Shown here one piece after another: positions 17,352-25,667 of a DNA stretch of 64,000 bases. The stretch is from Natronolimnobius baerhuensis. GTDB lineage: Archaea > Halobacteriota > Halobacteria > Halobacteriales > Natrialbaceae. The notes under the pieces were generated by a model that searched no databases, was not told where the DNA came from, and saw only the letters and a list, made by a program, of their open reading frames with translations. Position 1 is the first letter of the stretch. Every line of letters begins with the position of its first letter. Where the stretch lies: the NCBI RefSeq assembly GCF_002177135.1, contig NZ_MWPH01000001.1, forward strand, positions 62,001 to 126,000, in the 5' to 3' direction. The position numbers and the translations under genes are program-made.

Positions 17352-20003
17352 ATGAGTCGGTCACTCGCGACACGATATGCGGATGCGCTCGTCGAGCACA
17401 GCCGCGTCGTTATCGTGCTCACACTTCTGGTCACCGCGATTGTCGCTGCGGGCGTCGTTATCGGCGACCCCGAAGACGGCGACATCGGCCAGTTCGACGC
17501 CGATTCCGAGGAGACCGAGGCACTCGAGGAAATCGAGGCGACCTACGGCACGGACGACGATATCGTCACCCAGATCGTCATTCGTGGAACTGGCGATAGC
17601 GCAGATTCCAGCACCGGCGACGTACTCACCCGCGAGTCCTTCCTCGAGGGGCTCGAACTCCAGCAGGACATCCGCGACACCGAGTCGCTAAACGCGACGC
17701 TCGCTGACCAGGGCGTTCTCGCCCTCGAGAACGTCGTCGCGACCGGGGCGGTGTTCGAAGACCGCGCCGCCGAGGCGAACGGCCCGCCCGACACCAGCGA
17801 ACCGACACTCGAGGAACAGATCGAGGCGCTCGAGGACCGCTCTGACGAGGAGTTCGAGGAATTGCTCGAGACGGTGCTCGATCCCGACGGTGACGCGGCC
17901 GGCGCGGACGCTGGCAGCGGCGAGGAGGGTGACCCATACGAGTTCCTCCCCACCGACTACGAACCCGGATCGACGACCGCCGACTCGCGCGTCGCGTTCG
18001 TCTTCCAGATCGACGACGGCGGCCCCGACGAGGACCCGGAGGCGGCCTACGCGGCCCAACTCGAGATCGACGCCCTCGTCGATGAACGCTTCGACGACGC
18101 GTTCGTCTTCGGGCAAGGAATCACCGACGAGGCGTCTTCGAACGCCGTCGGCGACAGTTTCGGTCTCATTACACCCGTTGCGCTAATCCTCGTACTCGTC
18201 GCGCTCGGCACCGCCTACCGCGACGTCGTCGACGTGCTCGTCTCCATCTTCGGTATCGCGGTCGTAATGGCCTGGCTCGGCGGCATCCAGGGCTGGCTCG
18301 AGGTGCCCTCGAGTCAACTGCTCATCGCCGTTCCCTTCCTGCTGATCGGGCTGAGCATCGACTACTCGTTGCACGTCATCATGCGCTCGCGCGAGGCTCG
18401 GACGGGCCAACTCGAGGACGATACGGACGCATCGCCACAGCAACGCGGCGTTCGAAACGGAATGCGCCTCGGCCTCGCGGGAGTCGTCCTCGCACTCGCC
18501 GCGGCGACCTTTTCGACCGGCATCGGCTTCCTCTCGAACGTCGTCAGCCCGCTGCCGGCGATTCGTGACTTCGCACTCTTGAGCGCCGGGGGCATCTTCG
18601 CGACGTTCGTCGCCTTCGCCATCCTCGTCCCCGCGCTGAAAGTCGAACTCGACGACCTGCTCGAGTCTCGATTCGGTCGGGATCGGACGAAACAGCCGTT
18701 CGGGCTTGGAACGGGGCCGGTCAACCGCGCGCTCACGGGCGTCGTCTCGCTCGTCCAGCGCGGACCGGTCGTCGTGGTTCTGATCGCCCTGTTGCTCGCC
18801 TCGGGTGGCGTCTACGGCGCGGCTGGCATCGACACGGAGTTCAATCAGGCGGATTTCCTCCCCGAAGATGCCCCTGAGTGGGCGAAGTCCCTCCCCGGAC
18901 CGATTGCACCCGATACGTACACGATCAGCGACGACGCAGCGTATCTCGGCGACAACTTTCAGGAGCGCGGCGAAGGCTCACAGAGCCAGATACTGATACG
19001 CGGGGCGATCACAGATCCGGCCGCGTTGTCGGCCATCGAGTCAGCGACCGACGACATCGCCGCCAGCGACGAGAACACGACGATTTCGATTCGCGCGGAC
19101 GGCGACCCCGCCGTCGAGAGCCCGGTGACGGCGATTCGGACGACCGCCGCGGAGAACGACTCCGTCGCAACCGCACTCGAGGAACGGGATACAACCGACA
19201 ACGACCTGCCCGACGAGGACCTCGAGGGACTGTACGACGAACTGTACGCTGCCGACGAGGACGCCGCATCGTCGGTTATCTACCGGACCGACGACGGTGA
19301 GTACGACACGATGCGGCTACTCTTGACCGTCCGTGGCGACGCCGCGTCTCAGTCGATTGCAGACGATACGCGCGACGTCGCCTCGATGATCGAAACCGAA
19401 AGCGACGGCGCGGTGACGGCCGTCGCCGCTGGTGGCCCCGTCACGACCGCCGTGGTACAGGATGCACTCCTCGAGACGCTCGTGCAGGCGTTCGCGGTGA
19501 CGCTGGTGGTGATTCTGGTCTTCCTCACGATCCTGTACTGGGTTCGCCACCGCAAGCCCGCCTTTGGCGTGCTCACGCTCGCGCCGGTCGTCGCCGCGCT
19601 GGCGTGGCTGCTCGGCACGATGGCCGTCCTCGACGTGCCGTTCAACAGCGAAACGGCCGTCATCACGAGCCTCGCAATCGGGCTCGGCGTCGACTACAGC
19701 ATCCACGTCAGCGAGCGCTTCCTCGACGAACGCGAGCGCCAGAGCGACGCCAACGGCAATCTGGACGCTGGCGCACTCGAGAATACTCTCCGTGCGACGA
19801 TCACCGGCACCGGTGGCGCGCTGTTGGGGAGTGCGTTGACGACGGCGGCGGGCTTTGGGGTGCTTGCGCTCGCGCTGGCCCCGCCGCTGCAGCGCTTCGG
19901 TCTCGTGACTGGCCTGAGCATCATCTTTGCGTTCGTCGCCTGCATGACGGTGTTGCCGTGTCTGCTCGTGTTGCGCGAGCGGGTGCACGCTCGGTTCGCC
20001 TAA
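17352..20003 (+). CDS. RND/MMPL-family exporter
   Basis: An 883-residue transporter with the two-fold RND architecture: an N-terminal transmembrane helix (residues 18-40), a large extracellular acidic loop, a block of five helices containing the sterol-sensing-like region (LLIAVPFLLIGLSIDYSLHVIMRSREAR), then a second helix/loop/five-helix block with the matching SLAIGLGVDYSIHVSERFLDER. The intramembrane Asp residues in GLSIDYS and GLGVDYS are the usual proton/sodium relay positions. Such haloarchaeal proteins are thought to export lipids or small molecules, but the substrate is unknown. It lies next to the peptide/ATP-grasp/M50 locus, which may be coincidence. Confidence 0.88.
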   Translation: MSRSLATRYADALVEHSRVVIVLTLLVTAIVAAGVVIGDPEDGDIGQFDADSEETEALEEIEATYGTDDDIVTQIVIRGTGDSADSSTGDVLTRESFLEGLELQQDIRDTESLNATLADQGVLALENVVATGAVFEDRAAEANGPPDTSEPTLEEQIEALEDRSDEEFEELLETVLDPDGDAAGADAGSGEEGDPYEFLPTDYEPGSTTADSRVAFVFQIDDGGPDEDPEAAYAAQLEIDALVDERFDDAFVFGQGITDEASSNAVGDSFGLITPVALILVLVALGTAYRDVVDVLVSIFGIAVVMAWLGGIQGWLEVPSSQLLIAVPFLLIGLSIDYSLHVIMRSREARTGQLEDDTDASPQQRGVRNGMRLGLAGVVLALAAATFSTGIGFLSNVVSPLPAIRDFALLSAGGIFATFVAFAILVPALKVELDDLLESRFGRDRTKQPFGLGTGPVNRALTGVVSLVQRGPVVVVLIALLLASGGVYGAAGIDTEFNQADFLPEDAPEWAKSLPGPIAPDTYTISDDAAYLGDNFQERGEGSQSQILIRGAITDPAALSAIESATDDIAASDENTTISIRADGDPAVESPVTAIRTTAAENDSVATALEERDTTDNDLPDEDLEGLYDELYAADEDAASSVIYRTDDGEYDTMRLLLTVRGDAASQSIADDTRDVASMIETESDGAVTAVAAGGPVTTAVVQDALLETLVQAFAVTLVVILVFLTILYWVRHRKPAFGVLTLAPVVAALAWLLGTMAVLDVPFNSETAVITSLAIGLGVDYSIHVSERFLDERERQSDANGNLDAGALENTLRATITGTGGALLGSALTTAAGFGVLALALAPPLQRFGLVTGLSIIFAFVACMTVLPCLLVLRERVHARFA

Positions 20004-20069
20004 TGTGACGAACATGGCGATGGCTTGCTCGAGGTCGAACACGCTGCAACAGTAGCGTCGCGCGTCGCT

Positions 20070-20075
20070 AAAAAA
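20070..20075 (-). terminator. T-tract downstream of the 39-residue peptide gene
   Basis: On the minus strand a run of six T (gctttttt) begins 37 nt after the stop codon of the peptide gene, which fits the U-rich archaeal terminators. The same place is the far end of the exporter gene on the other strand. Confidence 0.35.
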
Positions 20076-20111
20076 GCGGATCGAGTGGTGTACGTGGGTA
20101 ATCTACTCGGG

Positions 20112-20231
20112 TTACCAGCACTTCTCCGGACATTCGCCCGTCGCAAGCGTCGTCACGTCTCCGAGTGTCGTTGCGTTCGACCGTTCCTCGAGGTCTTCGA
20201 CGAAGTGTATCGGGTCGTTTGATTGGCTCAT
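20112..20231 (-). CDS. Candidate RiPP precursor peptide (39 aa)
   Basis: A 39-residue peptide: MSQSNDPIHFVEDLEERSNA, then TTLGDVTTLATGECPEKCW. The first half is acidic and leader-like (IHFVEDLEER). The second half has two TTL units each followed by an acidic residue (TTLGD and TTLATGE) and ends CPEKCW with two Cys. It is divergent from an ATP-grasp gene and an M50 protease gene whose N-terminus looks PqqD-like, the arrangement of a ribosomally made, modified peptide locus. A TATA-like ataaata at 20261-20267 sits about 33 nt before the ATG. A competing plus-strand frame (20025-20222) starts with TTG and is less likely. The gene is supported by context, not by a known homologue. Confidence 0.55.
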   Translation of the reverse strand: MSQSNDPIHFVEDLEERSNATTLGDVTTLATGECPEKCW

Positions 20232-20260
20232 AGCCGGTCGTCGATACACCTGCTCGTGGG

Positions 20261-20267
20261 ATAAATA
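20261..20267 (-). promoter_or_regulatory. TATA-like element of the peptide gene
   Basis: ataaata (TATTTAT on the minus strand) lies about 33 nt upstream of the ATG at 20231. It implies a transcript with a leader of only a few bases. The surrounding 20260-20300 is the most A/T-rich stretch near this locus. Confidence 0.45.
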
Positions 20268-20391
20268 CAATACATAATTGTTTAGATTATGGTCTGGGGA
20301 GAGAAACACAAACGTCAATTTCTGCGGTAGATGTGCTCTAATTCGATGGTACTGGGTCTATAGGACATACTTGCTTGTTGAATGGCTTGAA

Positions 20392-20402
20392 ACAAACTTA
20401 TG
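20392..20402 (+). promoter_or_regulatory. TATA-like element of the ATP-grasp operon
   Basis: caaacttatgg is centred about 29 nt before the ATG at 20427, the spacing expected for a leaderless haloarchaeal transcript. The divergent peptide promoter lies 125 nt away on the other strand. Confidence 0.4.
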
Positions 20403-20426
20403 GTCGCTGCGAACGAATGGTTCGCT

Positions 20427-21377
20427 ATGAGTGTGTTACTCCTTGGCCCTCGATCAGATCCGCAACTCGCTGCCGTCGAGCGTGCACTCGAGACTCGAGG
20501 CGTCGACACGTGCGTGTGGGATGCCGACGACTGGCCGGGTGCGGGCGCGCTGACGTACCACCAGGGCGACCAGACGCGCCTGACGGTCGACGGGATGCCC
20601 GCTGACGGCGTTCACACAACCTATCTCCGGAACTTCGCGCTCAACCCGCGACTGTCCGAGTACCGGGACGACCTCGAGGATCACCCGTTCGCCTTGCTAA
20701 ATCAACTGCGGGAGTATCAGGCCACCCTCGAGTCGATGCTCTACTCGCTTGCGGCCCGTGGCGTGCGGATGGTGAATCCACTCGAGACGCAGGACCTGCA
20801 CACCCGCAAGCCCTGGCAACTCGAGCGACTCGACGCTGCCGGCGTGCCAGTTCCGGAGACGCTGACAACGACCGACCCCGAGGCAGTGCGTTCGTTCGCA
20901 GATCGACTGGGTGCAATCGTCTACAAACCGGTCAGTGGGGGCGGCCACGCGGCGGTGCTTACCCCCGACGATCTCGACGCTGACCGGCTCTCGTTGCTGG
21001 CAAACTCACCCGTACAGTTCCAGGAGTACGTCGACGGCGAGGATATTCGCGTCTTCGTCGTCGACGGCGAGGTCGTCGCCGCCGCCCGGATCGTCTCCGA
21101 CGAACTCGACTATCGAACAGCCGACCACGACGTCGAACGGATTCCACTCTCCGCGCTCGAGCCCGAGATTTCTGAGGCCGCCGTTACCGCGACAGACTGC
21201 CTCGGACTGGCGTTTTCGGGCATCGACGTTATCGACACCGACGGCGGCTGTACCGTCCTCGAGGCGAATCCGTCGCCGATGTTCGCGGCGTTCGACGAGA
21301 AGGCGGGGACGGACGTTGCCGGCGCGCTCGCAGACCACCTCGCGACGCCCGCCGAAACGGAACCGGCCGCTGCGTGA
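20427..21377 (+). CDS. RimK/graspetide-maturase-like ATP-grasp ligase
   Basis: A 316-residue ATP-grasp enzyme. The N-terminal domain (1-120) ends in VRMVNPLETQDLHTRKPWQL, and the ATP-grasp core has YKPVSGGG (166-173), QEYVDGEDIRVFVVDGEVVA (199-218) and the metal/ATP motif GCTVLEANPSPMF (274-286, with E279 and N281). The order YLRNF, then VNP, then KPWQL and VPETLTTTDPEA matches the layout of peptide-modifying ATP-grasp ligases (MvdC/MvdD/TgmB-like) as well as RimK. These couple ATP to formation of an amide or ester bond. It is followed two bases later by the M50 protease gene. The start MSVLLLGP fits the Rossmann-like first strand and the TATA spacing. A role in modifying the neighbouring peptide is inferred. 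Confidence 0.85.
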   Translation: MSVLLLGPRSDPQLAAVERALETRGVDTCVWDADDWPGAGALTYHQGDQTRLTVDGMPADGVHTTYLRNFALNPRLSEYRDDLEDHPFALLNQLREYQATLESMLYSLAARGVRMVNPLETQDLHTRKPWQLERLDAAGVPVPETLTTTDPEAVRSFADRLGAIVYKPVSGGGHAAVLTPDDLDADRLSLLANSPVQFQEYVDGEDIRVFVVDGEVVAAARIVSDELDYRTADHDVERIPLSALEPEISEAAVTATDCLGLAFSGIDVIDTDGGCTVLEANPSPMFAAFDEKAGTDVAGALADHLATPAETEPAAA

Positions 21378-21379
21378 CC

Positions 21380-22309
21380 ATGTCCGCTGCGCACGACGGC
21401 GACGGCGACGGATCGCCCGCCCTCGAGTCGCTCTTTCGCGAGCCGTTCGGCTTTACGTGGGGCGACACGGACGGCACGATCTGGCTGCGGAGTGACGAGG
21501 GGTCGTACAAGCGCGTCCATCCGGTCTTCTTCGAGCAACTGCGTGAGATTGCGACTGGCTCGAGCGACCCCGCCGACCACGACGAGCGCGTCCGCGAGAC
21601 GGTCGCGTTACTGGCTGCGGAGGGCTACCTCGAGTCCGGAAGTGAAATCGTCCGCGAGGAACCACCGCCGGATATCCGACTGTGGCCCCGACTCGGCGCG
21701 GTCGCCGGCGTCGTTGTGCTGTTCGTTGGCTGTCTCGCAGTCCGCTGGCCCGAACTCCGACAACTGCCCGCCGACCTCGAGTTCGGCCTCGGACTCGCGC
21801 TGATCGTCCTGCCCGTCTTACTCGGCTCGATTGCGCTCCACGAACTCGGCCACTACGTTCCGAGTCGGCGCTACTTCGACCCACAGCTCCGAATCGGGCT
21901 TCTCAACAGGGTTATCCCCGCGATCATCACGCGGACGACTGACGCCTGGCGCTGCCCGCGAAACGTCCGTCTCTGGATCAGTCTCGCGGGGCCGGTCGTC
22001 GATCTGCTCGTCGCGACCGGCTTCGCCGTCGCGTTCGTCGTCTTCCCCGACCAGCCCATCGTCGGCTTTCTGGCGCTCCTGATCGCCGCACGCGCCCTGT
22101 TCGTCCTGAACCCGCTCATCGAAGGCGACGGCTACTGGGCGCTCGTCGATGCCTTCGGTTGGCACAACCTGCGCACGCGTGGCTTTCGCGACCTCGAGCG
22201 CCGCGTCCTCTCGGGACCGGCGGTGTACGCAGTCTCGAGTGTCGTCTTTACCGTCGGATTCGTCGCCGTCATGCTGGCCGTGTTGACGAGCGCGATTGGC
22301 CTCCGATGA
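21380..22309 (+). CDS. Membrane M50/site-2-type metalloprotease with PqqD-like N-terminus
   Basis: A 309-residue protein. Residues about 20-86 form a winged-helix-like domain (TIWLRSDEGSYKRVHPVFFEQL, then AEGYLESG) that resembles PqqD/RiPP-recognition elements. The C-terminal half is a membrane protein with zinc ligands in HELGH (154-158) and a second site in NPLIEGDGYWALVDA (about 244-258), as in site-2 proteases. The combination is known in loci that modify and mature peptides. The gene starts two bases after the ATP-grasp stop; a GTG at 21374 is an alternative start that would overlap it. Its substrate is unknown; the peptide at 20112 is the obvious candidate. Confidence 0.83.
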   Translation: MSAAHDGDGDGSPALESLFREPFGFTWGDTDGTIWLRSDEGSYKRVHPVFFEQLREIATGSSDPADHDERVRETVALLAAEGYLESGSEIVREEPPPDIRLWPRLGAVAGVVVLFVGCLAVRWPELRQLPADLEFGLGLALIVLPVLLGSIALHELGHYVPSRRYFDPQLRIGLLNRVIPAIITRTTDAWRCPRNVRLWISLAGPVVDLLVATGFAVAFVVFPDQPIVGFLALLIAARALFVLNPLIEGDGYWALVDAFGWHNLRTRGFRDLERRVLSGPAVYAVSSVVFTVGFVAVMLAVLTSAIGLR

Positions 22310-22342
22310 GCCTTCCGGTGCGGTCGAGTTGATTTCGAGTTC

Positions 22343-23260
22343 TTACGGCGACCCTGGCTCGTCCGAGTGCGCTCGCACCCACAACTCACCGATTCGAGAG
22401 AGGCGCGTCCGATACGATTTGCCGTGTTCTTCGCGCTCGATGTAGCCCTTGCCCCCCGGCCCAAGCCGGTCGACGTTGTAGATGACTTTCGAGCGGAAAC
22501 TATCGGTGTACTCCTCGTTGAGTTCACTCGAGAGCGATTCTGCAAGTTCGGAGACGGAGTCGAACTCCCCGTCCTCGCCTAACTTGTAGAGAATCAACTC
22601 CTCGAAGGGTTTGACGTTCGAAAACGAGGCGACGGGCAACTCGACGATGTGGCGACCGTCGATCTCTTTCGCGCCAATCGTCGTCCCGCGCTCGTCGAAC
22701 TCCGAGAGCAGATCTCGAGCGCTCTCGAGGCGGGTATCGATTCGGTTGTCGTCGATGACGTCGGCGTCTGCATCGCGTTCGTCCTCGAGATCCTCGAGGA
22801 CGGTGATCTGTTCGCGCAGTTCTTCGGCGAGTTCGGTCTCGAGGTACTTTTCGGGAGCGGTGTAGTAGGTGTGGATCTGCTCGCGGTCGTCTTCGCGTTC
22901 GACCATCAGGGAGTTCGCGGCGGTCGCGAACGCGAAACTCACGGTGCGGGGCATCGCGGCGACGTTGACCCAGACTTCGTTGCCGCGATCAAGTTCGGCG
23001 GTAATGAGGTCGTAGGCCTGCTCGAAGGCTTCGTCGTAGTTGTAGACGTCCTCGAGAATGAATCGCTCGGTACTCGCCCCCAACAGGTTCCGAAAGTCCG
23101 TCTCGAGTTTCTCCGAGAGGTGCCGGGAGTACTCGACGTTGGCCTCGCTCCCGACGGCTCCCTCGAGCAAAATGACGCGCTCGACGTCGATCTGATCGCG
23201 GACGAGCGGCGCGATCAGCCGGTCGTAATCGAAGCCGACCGGAACGATGTGGGTCTGCAT
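22343..23260 (-). CDS. HFX_2341-family (CARF-like) transcriptional regulator
   Basis: A 305-residue protein whose N-terminal 140 residues (MQTHIVPVGFDYDRLIAPLV, and VWVNVAAMPRTVSFAFATAAN) match the HFX_2341 domain (DUF6293), which I recall as a CARF-type Rossmann fold that senses nucleotides. A linker of about 40 residues leads to a C-terminal winged helix (ELILYKLGEDGEFDSVSELAESL and GYIEREEHGKSYRTRLSRIG). It is probably a ligand-responsive DNA-binding protein. It is transcribed divergently from rtcA. A TATA-like element, GATTTTTATACC on the minus strand, lies around 23285. No CRISPR genes are present in the window. Confidence 0.83.
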   Translation of the reverse strand: MQTHIVPVGFDYDRLIAPLVRDQIDVERVILLEGAVGSEANVEYSRHLSEKLETDFRNLLGASTERFILEDVYNYDEAFEQAYDLITAELDRGNEVWVNVAAMPRTVSFAFATAANSLMVEREDDREQIHTYYTAPEKYLETELAEELREQITVLEDLEDERDADADVIDDNRIDTRLESARDLLSEFDERGTTIGAKEIDGRHIVELPVASFSNVKPFEELILYKLGEDGEFDSVSELAESLSSELNEEYTDSFRSKVIYNVDRLGPGGKGYIEREEHGKSYRTRLSRIGELWVRAHSDEPGSP

Positions 23261-23373
23261 AGTCAGTACAGTGGGCTGATCGGTATAAAAATCACCAGAC
23301 TTAGGCTCGCACTCGCTACCTGCGCTCGAGTGCGTTCGATACCGGTAGGAGCCTCGAGTCCGTGTGGCCAGCT

Positions 23374-24459
23374 ATGACACTCTCACGTGAGCCGGACCGC
23401 GAACTCGACGGCTCGAGCGCCGGCGGCCAGTTTCTCCGAACCGCACTCGGCCTTGCAGTCCTCCGAAACGAGTCGATTCGGATCGAAAACGTCCGCGGAG
23501 ATCGGCCGAAACCGGGCCTTCGCCACCAGCATCTGGCCGTTCTCGAGACCATGGCTGCGGTCTGTGACGCCGAGGTTTCGGGTGCGGAACTCGGCGCGGA
23601 GACAGTTGCGTTCGATCCGACTCCTGCGAGCGCCGAACCCGACGGCTCGCCCAGTCTGGAGGGCGGCCAGTACGAGGTCGATATCAACACGGCGGGGAGT
23701 ATCACCCTGCTGTTTGATGCCCTCCTTCCACTCGCGCCGATTCTCGAGTCACCGCTTCGCGTGACGGCCACCGGCGGGACGGACGTCGAGTGGTCGCCGC
23801 CGCTTGACTATTTCCACGAGGTCAAACTCCCACTCCTTCGGCGATTCGGCCTCGTTGCGGCCTGTGAGGTCGACCGACGTGGCTTCTATCCGAACGGCGG
23901 CGGGCGGGCGACCCTGCATCTTGGCCCCTCGCAACTCGAGTCACTCGACCTCGAGCGACGCGGGCCGCTCGAGGCCGTGCGATTGTATTCGACCGAATCC
24001 GAATCGCTGGCTGACCGAGACGTGGCGCATCGACAACTCGAGGGCGCACTCGCGCGCCTCGAGGTCGGCGAGGGCGACGCGCCCGCTATCGAGCGCCACG
24101 AGACGACTGCCCCGAGTCCATCGCCCGGCTCAGCGCTCGTGATTCGACTCGACTACGGCACTGGCGTTGCGGGATTTGCTGCCCTCGGCGAGCGCGGGAA
24201 ACCGGCCGAACGAGTCGGCGAAGATGCAGCCGACGGGGCGAATCGTTTTCTCGAGCGCGAGGCGGCAGTCGACCGCCATCTGGCGGACCAGTTACTCGTC
24301 TTCCTCGCGCTCGCGGGCGGGCGAGTTCGGATTCCGGCCATGACCGATCACGTACGCGCCAGCCGCGAGTTGCTCGAGGCGTTCGACATTGCCCTCGAGT
24401 TGGACGAACGCGGAGATGACGTGCTCGTAAGTAGTGGGCCATCAGACAGTTTGTTGTAA
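23374..24459 (+). CDS. rtcA: RNA 3'-terminal phosphate cyclase
   Basis: A 361-residue enzyme that converts RNA 3'-phosphate to 2',3'-cyclic phosphate with ATP. Recognisable strings are ELDGSSAGGQFLRTALGLAVL, RPKPGLRHQHL, YFHEVKLPLLRRFG and PNGGGRATL, and the catalytic His region near the C-terminus (DRHLADQLLVFLALAGG, then MTDHVRASRELL). The gene is divergent from the CARF-type regulator, 113 nt away. The start MTLSREPDREL is preferred to the GTG at 23362. Length fits RtcA. Confidence 0.92.
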   Translation: MTLSREPDRELDGSSAGGQFLRTALGLAVLRNESIRIENVRGDRPKPGLRHQHLAVLETMAAVCDAEVSGAELGAETVAFDPTPASAEPDGSPSLEGGQYEVDINTAGSITLLFDALLPLAPILESPLRVTATGGTDVEWSPPLDYFHEVKLPLLRRFGLVAACEVDRRGFYPNGGGRATLHLGPSQLESLDLERRGPLEAVRLYSTESESLADRDVAHRQLEGALARLEVGEGDAPAIERHETTAPSPSPGSALVIRLDYGTGVAGFAALGERGKPAERVGEDAADGANRFLEREAAVDRHLADQLLVFLALAGGRVRIPAMTDHVRASRELLEAFDIALELDERGDDVLVSSGPSDSLL

Positions 24460-24492
24460 CGAGGTACTGTTCAACTGCGATCTCGAGCGAGA

Positions 24493-24522
24493 CTAATTCC
24501 CGGGGTGAAAACGGCTAATTCC
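24493..24522 (+). repeat. Two direct repeats upstream of kdgK
   Basis: ctaattcc occurs at 24493-24500 and again at 24515-24522, exactly 22 bp apart (two helical turns), just upstream of the TATA-like cttatacc at 24539-24546. This is the arrangement of an operator for a dimeric or tandem-bound regulator. Confidence 0.45.
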
Positions 24523-24538
24523 AACGAGACCGGTACGA

Positions 24539-24546
24539 CTTATACC
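24539..24546 (+). promoter_or_regulatory. TATA-like element of kdgK
   Basis: cttatacc lies about 60 nt before the chosen start codon, giving a leader of roughly 30 nt. The leader ends in a ggggga motif (24590-24595) 8 to 12 bases before the GTG at 24603. Confidence 0.5.
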
Positions 24547-24602
24547 ACACCCGTTCGTGTATCGAGATATGATCGACCGATTCAACAGTGGGGGACTGTC
24601 CC

Positions 24603-25556
24603 GTGAGTGAACTCGTCTCGTTCGGCGAGACCATGTTGCGATTTTCGCCGGGGAAAGACGAGCGCCTCGAGGATGCAGAGGAGTTCGAAGTCCACGTCGG
24701 CGGTGCCGAAAGCAACGTCGCAATTGCGGCCCAGCGACTCGGGACGCCAGCGACCTGGATGTCGAAAGTGCCGGAGAACCCACTCGGGCGACAGGTCGTG
24801 GGTAAACTCCGCCAGTACGGCATCGAGACCGACGTCTCCTGGTGTCATCGCGGCCGACAGGGGACCTATTACATGGAACAGGCCGGCGAACCCCGCGGGA
24901 CGAACGTCATCTACGACCGGCAAGATGCCGCTATTACGACGGCAGAGGCGCGCGAACTGAACCTCGATCTGATTCGCGACGCGACGGTCTTTTTCACGTC
25001 GGGAATCACGCCCGCGCTCTCGCCGACGCTGGCCGAGACAACGATGAACCTCCTGAAAGCAGCCAAAGAGGGCGGGACGACGACGGCCTTCGATTTCAAC
25101 TACCGCGCCAAACTCTGGTCGCCCCAGGAGGCGACGGAGACGCTCACCCAGTTTTTCCCCGGCATCGACGTGCTCGTCATCGCCGCTCGCGACGCTCAGG
25201 ACGTCCTCGGTCTCGAGGGTGACCCGCGCCAGATCGCGCACAACCTTGGCTCGCAGTACGACTTCGAGACCGTCATCGTCACCCGCGGCTCGGAGGGTGC
25301 AATCGGCTGGCACGACAACGTCGTCCACGAACAGGACGTCTACGAAACGGATACCGTCTCGCCGATTGGCACCGGCGACGCGTTTACGGGCACGTTCATC
25401 GCCCGCCGACTCGAGGGCGACGACGTGCCGACCGCACTCGACTACGCCTCCGCTGCGGCCGCACTGAAGCGGACGATTCCGGGTGACGTTGCGCTGCTCA
25501 CTGCAGAGGAGGTCGAATCGGTCGTCAAACACGGCTCGAAAGCGATTTCGCGGTAG
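24603..25556 (+). CDS. kdgK: 2-keto-3-deoxygluconate kinase
   Basis: A 317-residue PfkB-family sugar kinase. The N-terminus SELVSFGETMLRFSP and the PfkB ATP/anion-hole signature IGTGDAFTGTFIARRL (Asp of GTGD is the catalytic base) are clear; the sugar-binding glycine pair is in HVGGAESNVAIAAQRLG. By family it phosphorylates 2-keto-3-deoxygluconate in the haloarchaeal Entner-Doudoroff pathway; other PfkB substrates cannot be excluded. A ggggga motif precedes the GTG start at 24603; the GTG at 24588 is an alternative. The aldolase-type gene at 50398 may act next in the pathway. Confidence 0.85.
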   Translation: MSELVSFGETMLRFSPGKDERLEDAEEFEVHVGGAESNVAIAAQRLGTPATWMSKVPENPLGRQVVGKLRQYGIETDVSWCHRGRQGTYYMEQAGEPRGTNVIYDRQDAAITTAEARELNLDLIRDATVFFTSGITPALSPTLAETTMNLLKAAKEGGTTTAFDFNYRAKLWSPQEATETLTQFFPGIDVLVIAARDAQDVLGLEGDPRQIAHNLGSQYDFETVIVTRGSEGAIGWHDNVVHEQDVYETDTVSPIGTGDAFTGTFIARRLEGDDVPTALDYASAAAALKRTIPGDVALLTAEEVESVVKHGSKAISR

Positions 25557-25667
25557 CGTCTGCGCCCCGTTCTGTTTTGCGCTCGTTTTGAGCACTGTGA
25601 AACTGCCGGCGGTGTCAGGATACGTGATGATCGGTTGTCGTTTGTACGAGTAGCCCGTACGTCCGGT

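Noticed and set aside
20025-20222. 65-codon plus-strand frame opposite the candidate precursor peptide
   Set aside because: Starts with TTG without a promoter and has no leader/core pattern; the minus-strand frame has better context.
22343-23260. Reading the CARF-like regulator as part of a CRISPR-Cas locus
   Set aside because: No cas genes or arrays lie nearby; its divergent partner is rtcA.
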